Origin: Gymnothorax reevesii | Lineage: Eukaryota > Chordata > Actinopteri > Anguilliformes > Muraenidae | Reading direction: 5' to 3' | DNA: 64,000 bases | Assembly (NCBI GenBank): GCA_029721435.1 | Contig: CM056582.1 | Span: 39,886,611-39,950,610, forward strand | In this document: one piece after another, positions 45,601 through 57,909 of the stretch | Numbering within the stretch: the stretch's first letter is position 1 | Layout of the letters: the number at the start of each line of letters is the position of its first letter | Translations under genes and position numbers: made by a program | The notes under the pieces: model-generated | What the model was told of the DNA's origin: nothing | Seen by the model: only the letters and a program-made list of their open reading frames with translations | The model's database searches: none

Positions 45601-46063
45601 TATAAACTATATAAAAAGATGGACGCAGCGCCCTGATTTGAAAAAAGAAGCCCATGTGGAAGTACCGTAGAATGGCATTTTATTTAATGGCCAGCAGATG
45701 GCGATGTCAGTGGTTGCAGAAAGAAGTTCAATGCAATAGAAGTCTATGAGAAAATGATCCTACTTTCCGACCTGATTTTTAATTTAAATAATGATTTTTC
45801 ACATCATTTTATGTTAGCTATAGCAATTTTCAGGTCTCCTTCGATATATCATGACATTCATTCTCGTGAATTAAGGTCCCATATAAACTAGAATAAAGTA
45901 TAAAGCCAGAATATGCTTCTGGGGTGTCGCTATCCTCTGGTCCTCGTCCGATACGGTCAGATCCAGAGCCACGTTCCTCCCCGGATCTTCGATTCACTTC
46001 TTCATCTTCGGACCAGTGGGTGACATCACGGTAGCTTCATCCATCTTTTTATACAGTCTATGG
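45601..46063. mobile_element. MITE, full copy (nested)
   Basis: The ends are inverted: TATAAACTATATAAAAAGAT on the left and CATCTTTTTATACAGTCTAT with GG on the right. An imperfect 7-bp duplication (TATGCGG / TATGCCG) flanks it. The body (TTTATTTAATGGCCAGCAGA) is shared with the split copy at 6685-7812. It is non-coding, about 463 bp. Confidence 0.8.
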
Positions 46064-46376
46064 TATGCCGTAACGTCTACAATATCCTGAGGATACAGTA
46101 AATAGTGTACGCTTTGTTTAAATCTTTACTTTGATCTTTGGCACTTGTTCCAGTTACTAAGCCTCGTTCACCCATAGTTTGGTGAAATGTTTTGCACTTT
46201 ATAAGTTATGCAAATAAATCTGCTCAAGAGGGACAAAAAGAATATTGATGCTGCTTATTTTATAACCACAATATTTCGCAGTGTTTTGGTATTGCAAATA
46301 ATTTCATAAGAGAATTTTTGCTTCATTATTACAAAAATTTGCTTTATAACTGGTCATTTTAGGTTTTTTTTTAATG

Positions 46377-46475
46377 TCCGCGGAAAATCAACTTTCAAGC
46401 CGCGGAATCAAGAATTGCTCTCCGCAGAATCAGGCATGTTCTCCGCGGAATCAACACTTTTTCTCCGCAGATTCC
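46377..46475 (+). repeat. Subterminal motif array, 22-bp spacing
   Basis: Copies of TCCGCGGAATCA or close variants start at about 46377, 46399, 46421, 46442 and 46463, about 22 bases apart, i.e. two DNA turns. Regular subterminal motifs usually are transposase-binding sites. Confidence 0.8.
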
Positions 46476-46861
46476 TGGGGGGACTACTTAAAACACCACA
46501 GCATGTAGTAGAAAATACATTTACCCATGAACTGAATTCAAAATCTAAAACGTCCCATTTTAAAATTACGAATTTGTAAAGCGATATGATCACTTTAAGC
46601 TACATTTTGTATGTCAAACATGTCAAATGAACAAAAGATGGATCATGAAGGGTTCTAATATTAGAGAGTGATTGTACTGTGAACCGGGAAATATTCGTAT
46701 ACGTTTTAATTTGGTGTTTTTCACGATGACCCATTTGTCACAAAATTTAAACGCCACAAAAAAGGAAATTTATTGAAGGAAAGACCTACTACAGGGTCAC
46801 TAAAATGCTAAACTGAAACCTTGTGAAAGTTGCAACAATAGCCATGAATATTTCCCACTTT

Positions 46862-47490
46862 ACAGTACAGTACATGAACAAGCATGAAGAGCAATACAAT
46901 TTACGGCATGTTGTTTTGTTTAGCGGCTCTATTTCAATTCGGTAATTGTAATGCAGTCCATACACTTGACAATTAGGGGCTGGTATGTAAGAGCCAAAAT
47001 TGCATTTTGTTTTCAATTATATGCTTCAGCAATATATGTTTAAACGTATGAATTGCATTATTAATTTTACAATAATGAATAGATAGTGGAGTGTTTGTGT
47101 AGCCTCCATAATTAAAGAGCACACATTTCTCATTTATCATATAAGTATAATTGTGCGCAACTGCAGTCATTTCACACGGGGCTTGGTGCTCAAGATAGGA
47201 AAAGCTTTACAAATTTGGGTGCTTATGTGGCTTTTGGGTGCTAAGAATCATGGGGTGTGCTTGGCAGTTTTGAACGTACAGTTTTTTGACTGCAGTGTTC
47301 GGATAATTAAAAGGAAAAAGTGAATGGATTGGATATAATGTAAGTTTGTAAATAATTGTTGAACGAACAAGCGTGTTTTTCTTTAAAATAAAATTTTCTT
47401 TGACCTTTCAAATCTCTGGAATCCGTGGAATTGTTTTGTTAACACGCGAGTCAAGTAATCCTCATTCACTGCCGCAACACCAACGAAATG
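46862..47490 (+). repeat. BEL/Pao LTR-plus-leader, copy 2
   Basis: Direct repeat of 40785-41405, ending with the same ATGGAACCTACA. After this point the sequence differs from copy 1: the frame from this ATG runs to 47724 (78 aa) and resembles nothing I know. It is either the 3' LTR side of a tandem pair or a second, separately truncated copy. Confidence 0.65.
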
Positions 47491-47904
47491 GAACCTACAT
47501 ACAGCTTGTGGCTCCGAGCGCTTGATCAATGCATCTGCTTCAGGTTTGAGAAGCAGCTGAGACGCATGTCCAACGTCCAATTATCCTTTATTGACAAAGC
47601 TGTCTTCGGTGAAATACCGAGCACAAACAGCTACCGTTCCCTTTCAGTGTGGCTGTTTGCCGCTAGCAAACAAAAAAGCTACCCACTGATTTCTGGTGGC
47701 ATCGTCTTTTGGAGGAGAAAATAGTAGCGATAGCTACCAGTGCTTTCATACAGCAGATTATGGAGATAAACAGAAGTTTGCTCAAAAGAGCTTTGTGAAT
47801 AAAAACATGCCAATGCCTCTGCCTGCGAATTGACAATGAAATCCCACCCATCAATTTATAAAAAAATTGCATTAATGAGTCAGAGACTTAGCACCAGTAA
47901 TTAA

Positions 47905-49030
47905 AGCAGACATATTATGCTGATCCATGTTTTTCATATTCAGAGAATGCTATAAGCTTCCACATCCATGCCAAACATATTATCTGATTGGCTATTGTGT
48001 AGACAATATCTTATGAGCTAGATCACCAAGGTAGCAAAGAGTGGAAGAAAGTTTTCTAGACTTTCAGACTCAGACTTTTGTTGACAGGGAAAATTGACTG
48101 GCTTTCCTTTTAATAATTGGCTAGCAGGTGGCAAGCTGCCACCGAGAACTCCAGGGACGACGTGTTTGATTCCTGCCAGTTTCCACTGTTATAGCGGTGC
48201 TGCTGTGCATATTGGCAAACTGTTGGAAATTTTTTCGTTTTCATCATTTCTTTGCCTGAGAAATACTGTGTATGGCCTAAGTGCGTGACATCCGACTGAA
48301 ATGAGTGACCATCATGCTCATTGCGTGAGACTTGAGAGCCCTGATATAGTATAGATTAATGATAATTGGTTATGTATGTTATTACTCGCATACAGTATAA
48401 ATGGCCTGCCAATATATCTTGTATTAGCAGTTGTACTGGCTGACCTTAAGCTGTACTGGGGGAGGTCAGCACGTGCACAAGTAAGCATTGGCAACTGTGG
48501 CATTCGCTCACTTCACAGAAGCAGACGACAGTTGCGGACCTAGCATTTAGCTCTTTAATGAGTCTTGCAGTTGCTTACTTCAAAAGTCATAGGCAGAGAA
48601 TTGTCATGATTGCACAACATACTTAACCGATTAATAAAAATATTATAAATTGCTTATTTTCGCATTGCCGTGGTATTGGCCCTAGGCTTGCAACCTTGGG
48701 CCAATACGGCAACCCTCAGGCCAATACCAAGGCAATATTAAAAACAAGCAATTAATAACTTATAGTAAAAGAGCACCTGGAGCTGTGTGGGAGCCCCTGT
48801 GTGGAGCCCCTCCTGCCTCTGGTTCCACCCAATCATGGCAGAGTGTAGTCCAAAAGCGACCATTTTCAGGTAGTGGCTGCAAGGCTGTTAAAATGGGTAT
48901 TTTTCTGGGTGCAGCTCTGAGAAAGGTAGGGAGTTTTTCGATCTGAAAGTCATGCTAAACTACTCAGTACGTGTTCAGAACTGACACAATGGGAACATTA
49001 GCACAGTTAAAACGACATAATATGTCTCCT
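47905..49030. mobile_element. TTAA-target DNA element, ~1.1 kb
   Basis: TTAA lies on both sides (47901-47904 and 49031-49034). The ends are inverted: AGCAGACATATTATG on the left, CATAATATGTCTCCT on the right (14 of 15). There is no coding region. A hairpin sits inside at about 48640-48770. TTAA duplications are typical of piggyBac and Kolobok elements. Confidence 0.7.
48640..48770. repeat. Imperfect palindrome with CCAATAC arms
   Basis: GCATTGCCGTGGTATTGGCC (48663-48682) pairs with GGCCAATACCAAGGCAAT (about 48719-48736), and the outer A/T-rich parts (AATTGCTTATTTT and AAAAACAAGCAATT) pair too. The centre has GGGCCAATACGGCAACCC. It may be a small fold-back element nested in 47905-49030. Confidence 0.7.
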
Positions 49031-51034
49031 TTAAATCTTAAGTATATAAGTTACCTTAACAGCTGGCTACCTGCATACTTTATTCAGCTTTAAATTAGAC
49101 AATAAGACTGAGGCTCAAGGGGATAAAAAAGAGCTCATAACGCGTATTACGTTACTCACATTACCGTAAGTTAAATGCCTGTTTATACGCAAAACAGTGT
49201 AATATCAAAAAAATGGAAGTCTTTTCAAGATTAAAGGCATTGCATTAAAGGGCAAGAATATATTAAGTTTTGAGTGGATGTATTGGGAGTTTTAAAAAGT
49301 TTAAACACTACTTCAGTTAATCCTTGACAGCACTTTCAAAGAGGCTGAAAATTACAAGAGTGTGAAATATTCTGAAACTAGGAGATATTTTTATTTAACC
49401 AGGAAAGCCACATTGAGATTAAAAATCTCTTTTACAAGTGTGTCCTGGCGAGGACTGGCAGCAGTACATAAAACAAATAATGAACCAAACAATTAAGAAC
49501 AGACAAAAATGAGCAAAAAAACTAACAAAAAATATGTATAAATATAATACACGACTCATAGCAAAAATAGCATTAATAAATAAGCAGAATCTGGCGAGAA
49601 AAAACTTAAAAGAATAAACCGTTTAAAACACAAATAAAAACAGTCAAAAAATCATCACATCATCCAAATGAGAGTACCTTGAAACCTTGCCCATATTTGG
49701 CAATTATATTTTCAAGTAACCCAAAAACAATAAAAAGTCACTTCAGAGCACTTCAATAAAAGAGCAGCATGTTATGGGTCATTTGCCCCAAACCTCTAAA
49801 ATGATGTTAACCCTTTAAGTCCATTACCGAGATTCTCAGAGACAAAAGAGAAAATTTTTTCACTATCATTATACAGTGTCATTAAAGTGTTCGGCCTGTT
49901 CTCGCCATTTAAAGAAAAAAGGAACGGTTTAAAATTCACCTGCATTGATCCACTTTAATATGAGCCGCATCAGAGAAATTGCATTTGTTAATTAATTAAA
50001 CTAAAATAATGTTGCAACAGTGAATGAAATCGTGAATAACCAAGCCAACGACAGCAGCCCTAAATAATCCAGAGCACAACCCGCTCCTAAGCTACCCAGC
50101 TAATTCCAGAAATTTGCCTTGCAGAACCTCAAACCTACCCTTGCCTATGTATTACAATAGCATGTCAAGTCTTTCTTAGCTGAGTAGCAGCCATATTAGT
50201 CATGAAACTGAAATTCCGTTTCCACATGACTGAGCCCAAATATGTTTGCCAGGTTGTGGCTGTTCAAATATCTTAGCGTTTTGTTTTTGTAACTCTGTAT
50301 CCTAATATGTGCTCTGTGATTTCATGTAGAGAGCAACAAATTTCCCTCTTGGAATGATAAAGGTTATCTTGTCTTTCTTATTGGACCGTACTCCGCCTCT
50401 GCACTTGATTCCTGGTCTGGAACACAAGGTACAGCTTGAAAAATTGAAACGCAATTGAATCAATTTGTATCTAAATACCTAAACTCGTCTGAACAAAAAC
50501 AGTACATTGTGAGCTTCACAGACATTTAGTTTTGGTAGCAATTCCGATGATCTGAGCAACCCTGAATTCCACAGAAACAAAAACATTGGATAAAGTGTGC
50601 ATCCAGGATGAGTAATGATTCATACTGGCTCACACAGGGAATTGCAACCCTCCTATTTATACTGCATTCTTGAATCACATCAGTTTATGCACACAGCTCA
50701 CATTCAAGCATAAGTCACTTCTTGCCACTTCAGTCTCAGAGGAAGCCTCGCTCAGTTGCTCCAGCTTTATTTTGGCCCAATCCTCTTTCTCCCACATATG
50801 ATGGTATTTTTAATTAGCACAGCCGTGCGTAGTGACACAGAGAGGGCAAAAACATAAGAGGCTCTATCCACTGCAAGATGAAATGCCCTTTCTTTTCCTA
50901 GATTAAAATAAATAAATAAATAAAAATAATAATATCGGACCAAGGGTCTTGTTGCTTACCGGCGAGCAGTCTTATAATGATGATACAAATCTAATGCAAA
51001 ATTTGACATTTGAATCAAAGAAAATCAATGGCAA
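49031..51034. other. No gene; copy of the dispersed repeat at 49385-49460
   Basis: TTTATTTAACCAGGAAAG with CATTGAGATTAAAAATCTCT marks a full copy of the repeat that is split at 30575/32581/38935. Nothing else is recognisable. Confidence 0.55.
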
Positions 51035-51635
51035 GGTCACTAAATAAAAGTTTACACACATTTATAAGACCTCCTGCAATACAAACCCAATCCTAAGCTC
51101 TGAAGCAGTTTTGGTGATAAAAGTAATTGAAAATTCAATGTCAATTTTGAGCTTTAATGCTCACAGAATGTCAAGTTGAGATCAGCTACTAGACTTCATA
51201 TATGACTTTTTAAATGTCTCTGTATAAAACTTGGCTCAATCTGTGACCATTTTGGTGATACAAGTCACTGTAATTTCACTGTCGAGTTTGACCCTCAAGG
51301 GTCACTGACAGTCAAGTTGAATGTCGCCAAATGAAAGTTCATAAGTGACTTCCTAGATGTCAGTCACACAAATGTAGGCTCCGTCTGTGACCATTTTAGT
51401 GATACAAGTCATTGCATTTTCACTAGGTCATATTTGACCTTTGACAGTCGATACGAAGGTCACCAAATGAAAGTTCATTTATGACTTCCTAATACAAACC
51501 TAGGCTCCATCTGTGACCTTTTTGGCATTGTAATTGTATTATGTCAAGTTTGACCTTCAAAGGTCAGCAACAGTCAAGTTGAATGTCACCAAATATAAGT
51601 TCATATGTGATGATTTTGACATGAAGTTAGATTCT
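51035..51635. repeat. Tandem satellite, ~135 bp unit, about 4.5 copies
   Basis: GTGACCATTTTGGTGATACA or a close variant recurs at about 51107, 51243, 51383 and 51511. Each unit also contains CACCAAATGAAAGTTCAT and AACCTAGGCTCCATCTG-like text. Units are diverged (units of ~126-140 bp), so the array is old. Confidence 0.85.
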
Positions 51636-51648
51636 CAGGGTATATTAA

Positions 51649-52396
51649 AGGGAATTCCGGTGTGATATTGACTTGGGGTGTATTGAAACATGATAATGAG
51701 TACTAACTTTTGTCCAATAGCCCACATCCATACGCACGCAACATTTCGAAATAAATGGCTTTTTAGCCGAAACTCCTTACAGGCTTACAATGGTAGCTGC
51801 ATCGGTTGAATTCCGAGGGCCATGATATTTAAAACGAGGCACTGAGAACTTTAAAAATGCACAGTTAGTTTATTAAAAAAGACTATTTATGCAAACAGTA
51901 CCTTGAGGTAGCTTCCAGTCGCCTCCATCTTGAAAGTCACAATAAGTCAATTGATGAGCAGGAACGAATAGATTACGATCTGTTCCCCTATCCTTCCTAT
52001 TTGATCGTGCTAGTCAATCGACTTACCGTGACTTTCGAGATGGAGGCGACTGGAAACTACCTCAATGTACTGTTTGCATAAATAGTCATTTCAATAAACT
52101 ACCGGTGCATTTTTAAGGTTCTCAGTGCCTTTTTTTAAATGTCAGGACCCTCGGAATTCTACCGATGAAGTGTGGAGCTACTTTGAGCCTTGTTAATGAT
52201 AAAAAAAAATAGCGATTTCTTTGCATGGCAACGCTATGCCTCGTTCACTACCATTGTAAGCCTGTTGGGAGCTTCGGCTAAAAAGTCATTTATTTTGACA
52301 TGTTGCGTGCGTACGGAGGTGCGGTAATTGACAAAAGTTAGCACTCATTACCATGTTTCAATACACTCCAAGTCAATTTCACACTGGAATTCTCCT
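51649..52396. mobile_element. TTAA-target fold-back element, 748 bp
   Basis: TTAA flanks both ends (51645-51648 and 52397-52400). Nearly the whole element is a palindrome: the left end (AGGGAATTCCGGTGTGATAT) pairs with the right end, and the inner arms share GATGGAGGCGACTGGAA near 52035 with its complement near 51915. The right arm has about 60 extra bases. There is no coding sequence. Termini AGG with TTAA could fit Kolobok-type elements. Confidence 0.82.
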
Positions 52397-52400
52397 TTAA

Positions 52401-53984
52401 CCTAGGTGACGTTTGTATATGAGAATATGGGAAAAATAGACCCGAAAGTGAATTTGATGCTGATTATAATGCAATTAAAAGATTTATCACTTATCATACA
52501 TAATATTTTTATTGTGAAAGAAATTAATTCTTCTTCATATGATTTTATCAAGTCACATATGCACATACATAACGTTTGATTGCGCAATTCCTCTGCCGAT
52601 TCCTTACACAAGATGGCAGACGCGTCTCATGTTTTCTGGTTGGTTCAGCCAATGATGTTGTCCAATCTAGTGTTTTCTTTAGCTCTGTCATCTTGGAAAG
52701 AGCTGAAAATGCAGTAACTAGCTATGTGTGACGAAAAGTTGTTCAGCTGCACAAATCAGTGAATGGATGGAGGGGTGCTAATAATAGTTGTTAATATATT
52801 TTTGAAAAAAATTTTCATGATAAAAAATGTAATGTTTGATTATGTTGCGTCAATTAAGGGTTAGATCTTTGTGAATGTTTAAAATGAAAGATCAAGAGGA
52901 CAGATAATAATGACATTTCTCTGCATCTCCTTTTGCTCATTTGGTGCCATTCATGCGGGAGGGTACTCTATACAGCGCATTCAGAAAAAGCATCTCATTT
53001 GGGCTTTTTACTGGAGTTCTCATCACACAGCCGCCTGTTCAAGGCCAGTAAAGCCCACATGTCTGGACGGAAGGAGAAATTCACTCTTAGACATTATGAA
53101 ACACTTGAATATTTACAGGTTATTTGGAAACGTGCAAATATTTCTACAGCAAAAAGGCGGTTTAACGAATAAAAGTGGGAGACTGTGTTCGCACAGTCCA
53201 CCGTGGTGGAAAACTAGAAAAATCCTCTTTTATTCTGAGTAGCCACGGCTGCATGTAAATGCGAATATTTACGAAAAATTCATTTTCATTGGCCACGTAA
53301 ACAGCTTGGTAGGAATAATGCCTTTTTTGTCACAGCAAACTATTAGCAGTGGGCCCGTTTCAGTGCATATATATAAAGGCATACATCAACTCTTTTCTCT
53401 TCCATGGCCTGGTGGGTTGACCACATGGTTGAGGTTGGCTTAATGACTGCTCAATCAACCTAACTTGACTAATGGGTTTTCTTGCATGGGGAACAAATTC
53501 GCAAATGTACCATTTTCTATATTTTAGTTTAAAGTCCGTATAAAGTCATAATAAATATGTCTCCTGAGTTTCTCTCAGCAGAGAAAAGTGTGTTATTAAC
53601 CACCCAGAAAAATTTGAATGATCAAAAAATTCGCCAAGTATTAAAAATTAGGTTTCAAAAACCTGAAAGATGAAGGAGTTATCTCTGCTCTAAGACGCTG
53701 GGAGCGTGTCCGCTGGGGGCCCTGAAACGACGCCCACTCTCAATTGTCACCTGTCAATCAAATACCACCACTACAAAGTGAAAAAATGGATGCTAATGCA
53801 TGTACCAGCGTCATTGGGGTCATTTAATTGACAATTAAAGCGCCCACTGGAAGCGTGAGACCCGGGTCAAAAAATTGATTAGCTAACGTTACATTCATTT
53901 CAATGGAGCAACACCCACTGGCAGCATATGACGCGCGTCAGATTTTTACTATTCGCCACTGCTCAATTTCTGAGGCGTCAACTC
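52401..53984. other. No recognisable gene
   Basis: Short frames only. Around 53820-53950 related blocks CGCCCACTGGAAGCGTGAGA and ACCCACTGGCAGCATATGAC suggest an old repeat. Confidence 0.45.
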
Positions 53985-54700
53985 TGACAAGGAAGTGAAT
54001 CAAACATCTTATATACACATCCGGAAGAAGACATGATCAGGGAGAACAGGTGCAATCAATGGAACAATACAATAGGAATAAACTAATTACATGAATTTGG
54101 CCGAAGCCAAAACGCGGACAGGGATAACAAGACAAACCTATGGACAGACAAACAGCTTCAGTCACGTAGTACTAAAAGTGCATAATTTAGAGAAAGGAAA
54201 GCACAAAGTATTTGTGGAGACCCACAGAAAATCGCAGCAAAGATAATTAGGGAAAGGCAAGGAGGCGGCGACTAGAATAGGGCGACTACTGAGAGTTAGT
54301 CAATTAATAAGTGCAGCTATACAATCCCGAGTGCTTGTTAGTAAGTTAGTCAAAATATACAGGGTTAGTGTGGGTTAGGGTTGGTTAGTAATTAGCGAAA
54401 ATAATAAACTGTTAGTCTGTGTTAGTAAGATAGTAAAAGTAAGGAGAAGGAAGAACACAAGATAATGAAAGAATATTGAAACCCAGAAACCAATAAATCA
54501 CTTGAATGAGTGGCACACAAGACAAGGGACCGTGAGCAAAGATACACACCTGACAAGACGGGGGAGACAAAGTGCAAAGCATGGCAAGGAAAATAAACAT
54601 GGCTATGAAAACGAAACATGGCATGGAAATTAGATAAACTAAAACAAGAAATCATAATAACCAAATACACAATACATAATCCAAGAATGGTCAGTCGAAG
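53985..54700 (-). mobile_element. Diverged LTR related to the sushi-like element
   Basis: The segment follows the same order as the LTRs at 32591 and 37812: CTCTGACAAGGAAG, a TATA-like CTTATATACAC, AGTTAGTC / TTAGTCTGTGTTAGTAAGA blocks, then ATCACTTGAATGAGT and ACGGGGGAGACAAAGTGCAA. No internal region flanks it, so it is a solo LTR or a truncated one. Divergence is far greater than between the two LTRs of the young element. Confidence 0.7.
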
Positions 54701-56219
54701 CAGTGGTCACTAAAACACAAGAATCAATAATTCATGGCACTAGGCCAGGCACAGAACTTGAACTAGACGTGAACATGGGCATGGGACATGGCATGGCAAA
54801 GACAGAAAATGCAGGATCTCAACATACATCTAGATTCAGGCTTTTTAATCACTCGGTTGTATTGGCACCATGGCAGCTACCCAGACCATAGGAACTGGGT
54901 CTGGAAGGCCCATTTGCCTCATCCTCTAAAACAAAATGCTCACAGCCAAATCAGCTACTTTCACATTTTTCAAGGAGGTAAAATAATAGCTGTGATTGTG
55001 CAGAAGGCCAAGTTCAATCTCCGTCGAAACCCCCCCCTAAACAGTTTTGTATATGTGCATACATGTGCCTCCATTCCTCTGCTACATCCATTCAGTGAAT
55101 CAAAAACCGGCAGAGATAATTTGTAGTAAGTTAGTAACCCTTGCAGAATGTGGGTGTACAGTAAAGTTATTTCATAGACTGAAGAGGAGAAAGTCACAGT
55201 CGAGCGGTTGTTTTCAAAAGGGAGAATACTCATGCTTCGGAAGAGGAAAGTGGGGCCATCATAGGAGGACTATATTAAGAGGCAAAAATGCAGATCTTTA
55301 AACAAACAACATATCAATTTGATTCTGATCATCACTCTCCTCTCCACTCTCATCACATCTCCCAAGCCATAAAACGCAAGTTCTCGTGACTGGAATCTTA
55401 AAATGCCCCATATCAAAGATTAGGGATCATTACAGCATGTAAACGTATCTTTGACCAAATCCACCAGGAGGCACTGTCCAATGTCTCAGGAGCACCATCA
55501 AGTTTTGGTGTCTCTCTGAAAGGTCTACACATTCTGATCAGGAGTACCATCCAGTTAGGGTCTGAAGATGGAAATATCAACGCTGGAACATGTCTTTGGA
55601 ATGTTCTTGATCATATAATGAAGAATTGTTGTTGACGAATGAGCATCCTTTTTGCTCAATAAGAACATGAATATCGTCGTACATATTATCCAAGAGATGC
55701 GTGAAAAGTAATTTGTCGCTCTTCTTTTCCCCTATATTCCCTCTTCAAAACCACTTCCGGTGCAAAGAGTTTTGTTCGGGGGAGGGAGGCCATTGAATCA
55801 TGCCTCCTCTTCTAGTCTTCCTTTCCTTTCTGTATCTTGATTCCATATTGTATGCTGTATATTATGGAGTTTTCACGTGTTTATTTTGTCTATTCTTTTT
55901 ATAGTATATTATAATGTTTGCGCCTTTTATTAACAAGCCTTTCAGGCTTCTATTGGTACCCCACAAATGTCTTGTGTATATGTATACTTGTTGAAACTGA
56001 TTGTGTTTCTTCATGAACACACAAACACAAACAGGAAATGAAAGGAAATATACTGTATAATGGGGGTGAAAACATGAATTCTGATCAGATTGTGAACATT
56101 GATTTTTATATTTCATGATCGTAATTATTATTACCCAGCCCCACCCGAAGGGTGAGGACAAGGGGTATTGTTTTTGTTTCAGTTTGTTTCTGTGTTTGTT
56201 TGTTTAGTTTTGCAGCTTA
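54701..56219. other. No recognisable gene
   Basis: No gene or element boundary is recognisable. The open frame 54788-55126 has no domain. Confidence 0.45.
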
Positions 56220-57909
56220 AGGGCTCTAATTTCGTAGACCAGGCGCAGGCGCAGCGCATGGGGGGTGCGCCGCGCCAACGGGGTGTGTCCAGGCGTATGT
56301 GGCAATTTCGTGCCCGGCGTAGCCTGGCGCAAGCACTCCTCTGTCCCGCCTCTGTCCCTCCTTCCAGCGCAAGTTGGCAAAGAAGGCGTGTTTGGGTATA
56401 ACACAGCCGAGTCAAATCTTCACCAGTCAAATGAGCTCCTCACCTCACCTTTAATGAGTTAGAATATAGAAGGCGACCCAGCCGAGTCAAATATTGCTCA
56501 CTGGCAAGAGAAACGATGGATAGCGTGTTTCTATTATTACAAACTGTAGCTGCTTAAAATTTTGGGATTAACATGCATATACAACAAAGCAAGATACGTT
56601 ACACATTTATTTCCAATATGTGATCCTAACTCAGTACGAGATCATCGCAATCAGGCTGCATTCCTTTCCCCCACTAAAGACGATAAAGCATAAGTGACAA
56701 TAATAGTAGCCTAGTATTAAGCCGCTTGCACACTGGACGCGAACGAATTTTTCGCTCGACAGATTGCGTCTTGTGTCCAAAGGTCTGACAGGGTTTTAAT
56801 AAATCGTCGTGTCCGACAGTCTATTATTGTTTTTAATTTCTTCAAATCTACTGACTCTTTCAGACATTAAACGTGAATGTTTGATAAGAGGGTTCAGTTC
56901 TTCAAGATGAGTACCGAGAATTTCAATCAATGTTTCTGTTTAAGCTCTGCTCAATAAAGTGAGTCGACACTGGCGCGAGACAATATACAATGCCTCCGCG
57001 TCTGACAGCCAAAAAAAGTGGACGATTAGAACAGAATGATAATGAAATAAAGAATAAAAAGAAACATTTTAACAACAGAGCATCCAATGAACACTGCGAT
57101 TTATTTATTGGCGGGTCATCTTTGTTTGATATCACGTTTGTTGCTGATATATTTTTATTCTTTATTTCGTTATAAATCTGTTCTCATATCAATACTTTTA
57201 CTTTTTGCTGGCTGCTGGACATGGAGTAATTTGCATTTCGTGTCGGACAGTCTTGATCGTGCATGCGATGATTTCTTCACTCTGTCAGTGGTCATGGAAT
57301 TGATTTGCTCACGCACTATATTATCTCTGCTGTGGAAAAAAAGCGTGAATCTGTTCGATATTATACAGTTTGTGGTTGGCTGAGAAAGATGTGAAGTCGT
57401 TGTTTGCATCACAGATTCAGTTGCGTTGATTAAGCCAGGTCAAGTTTCCATTACGCGTGGCAACCGCCTGACATCAGGACAATCGATATAGATACTATAA
57501 TTTATGTCCTTATTCAGATAGTTACATTAAATAGTGCTTCCTGTAATTTTTTTCTTGCATTGAAATGTGCCTGACATTCTGTAAACCTGCCTGTGAGATT
57601 TCGGTGACGTGTGCGCACTCTGCGCCGGTCAGCCAAATTACCACTGCACGGAAATTAAACCAGGTTGGAGCTGGCGAGTTTTCTGCGCAACTCCAGCGGA
57701 GACTTTTTCTACGAAATTGTCACTGCGTCTTGATGAATATGTGACACCTCCCCCCACTACGCCGCCACACCCATCTCGGCGCACCTTCGTCTACCGAAGG
57801 CTGCGCACCTCACGAAATTACCACTACGCGGGCTGCGCCGTACGAAATTACCACTGCGCGGGCTGCGCCTCGCTACGCCAGCTGCGCTGCGCCAGGAAAT
57901 TAGAGCCCT
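56220..57909. mobile_element. TIR element with GC-rich ends
   Basis: The ends are inverted: AGGGCTCTAATTTCGTAGAC on the left; GGAAATTAGAGCCCT on the right. The subterminal parts are rich in GCGCAGGC/GCGCAGCGC motifs (56243-56345 and 57770-57900), including two adjacent 30-bp units (ACGAAATTACCAC then GCGCGGGCTGCGCC) at 57812-57870. The AT-rich centre has no transposase. No target duplication is clear. Confidence 0.65.

Larger units (their letters stand above)
45429..46486. mobile_element. DNA element with TAGTCCCCCCAGG ends and 6-bp TSD
   Basis: The termini are inverted (TAGTCCCCCCAGG at 45429 and CCTGGGGGGACTA ending 46486). CTTAAA flanks both sides (45423-45428 and 46487-46492). The right end has five spaced copies of a TCCGCGGAATCA-like motif; the left end has at least one (about 45451). 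There is no transposase. A MITE (45601-46063) is nested inside. I cannot assign a superfamily. Confidence 0.75.

Noticed and set aside
45429..46486. Assignment to Kolobok because of TTAA in the flank
   Set aside because: Using TTAA as the duplication makes the ends asymmetric; CTTAAA with TAGTCCCC...GGGGACTA is the better fit.
51035..51635. CRISPR-like array
   Set aside because: Units are long, diverged and without unique spacers, and the genome is eukaryotic; it is a satellite.
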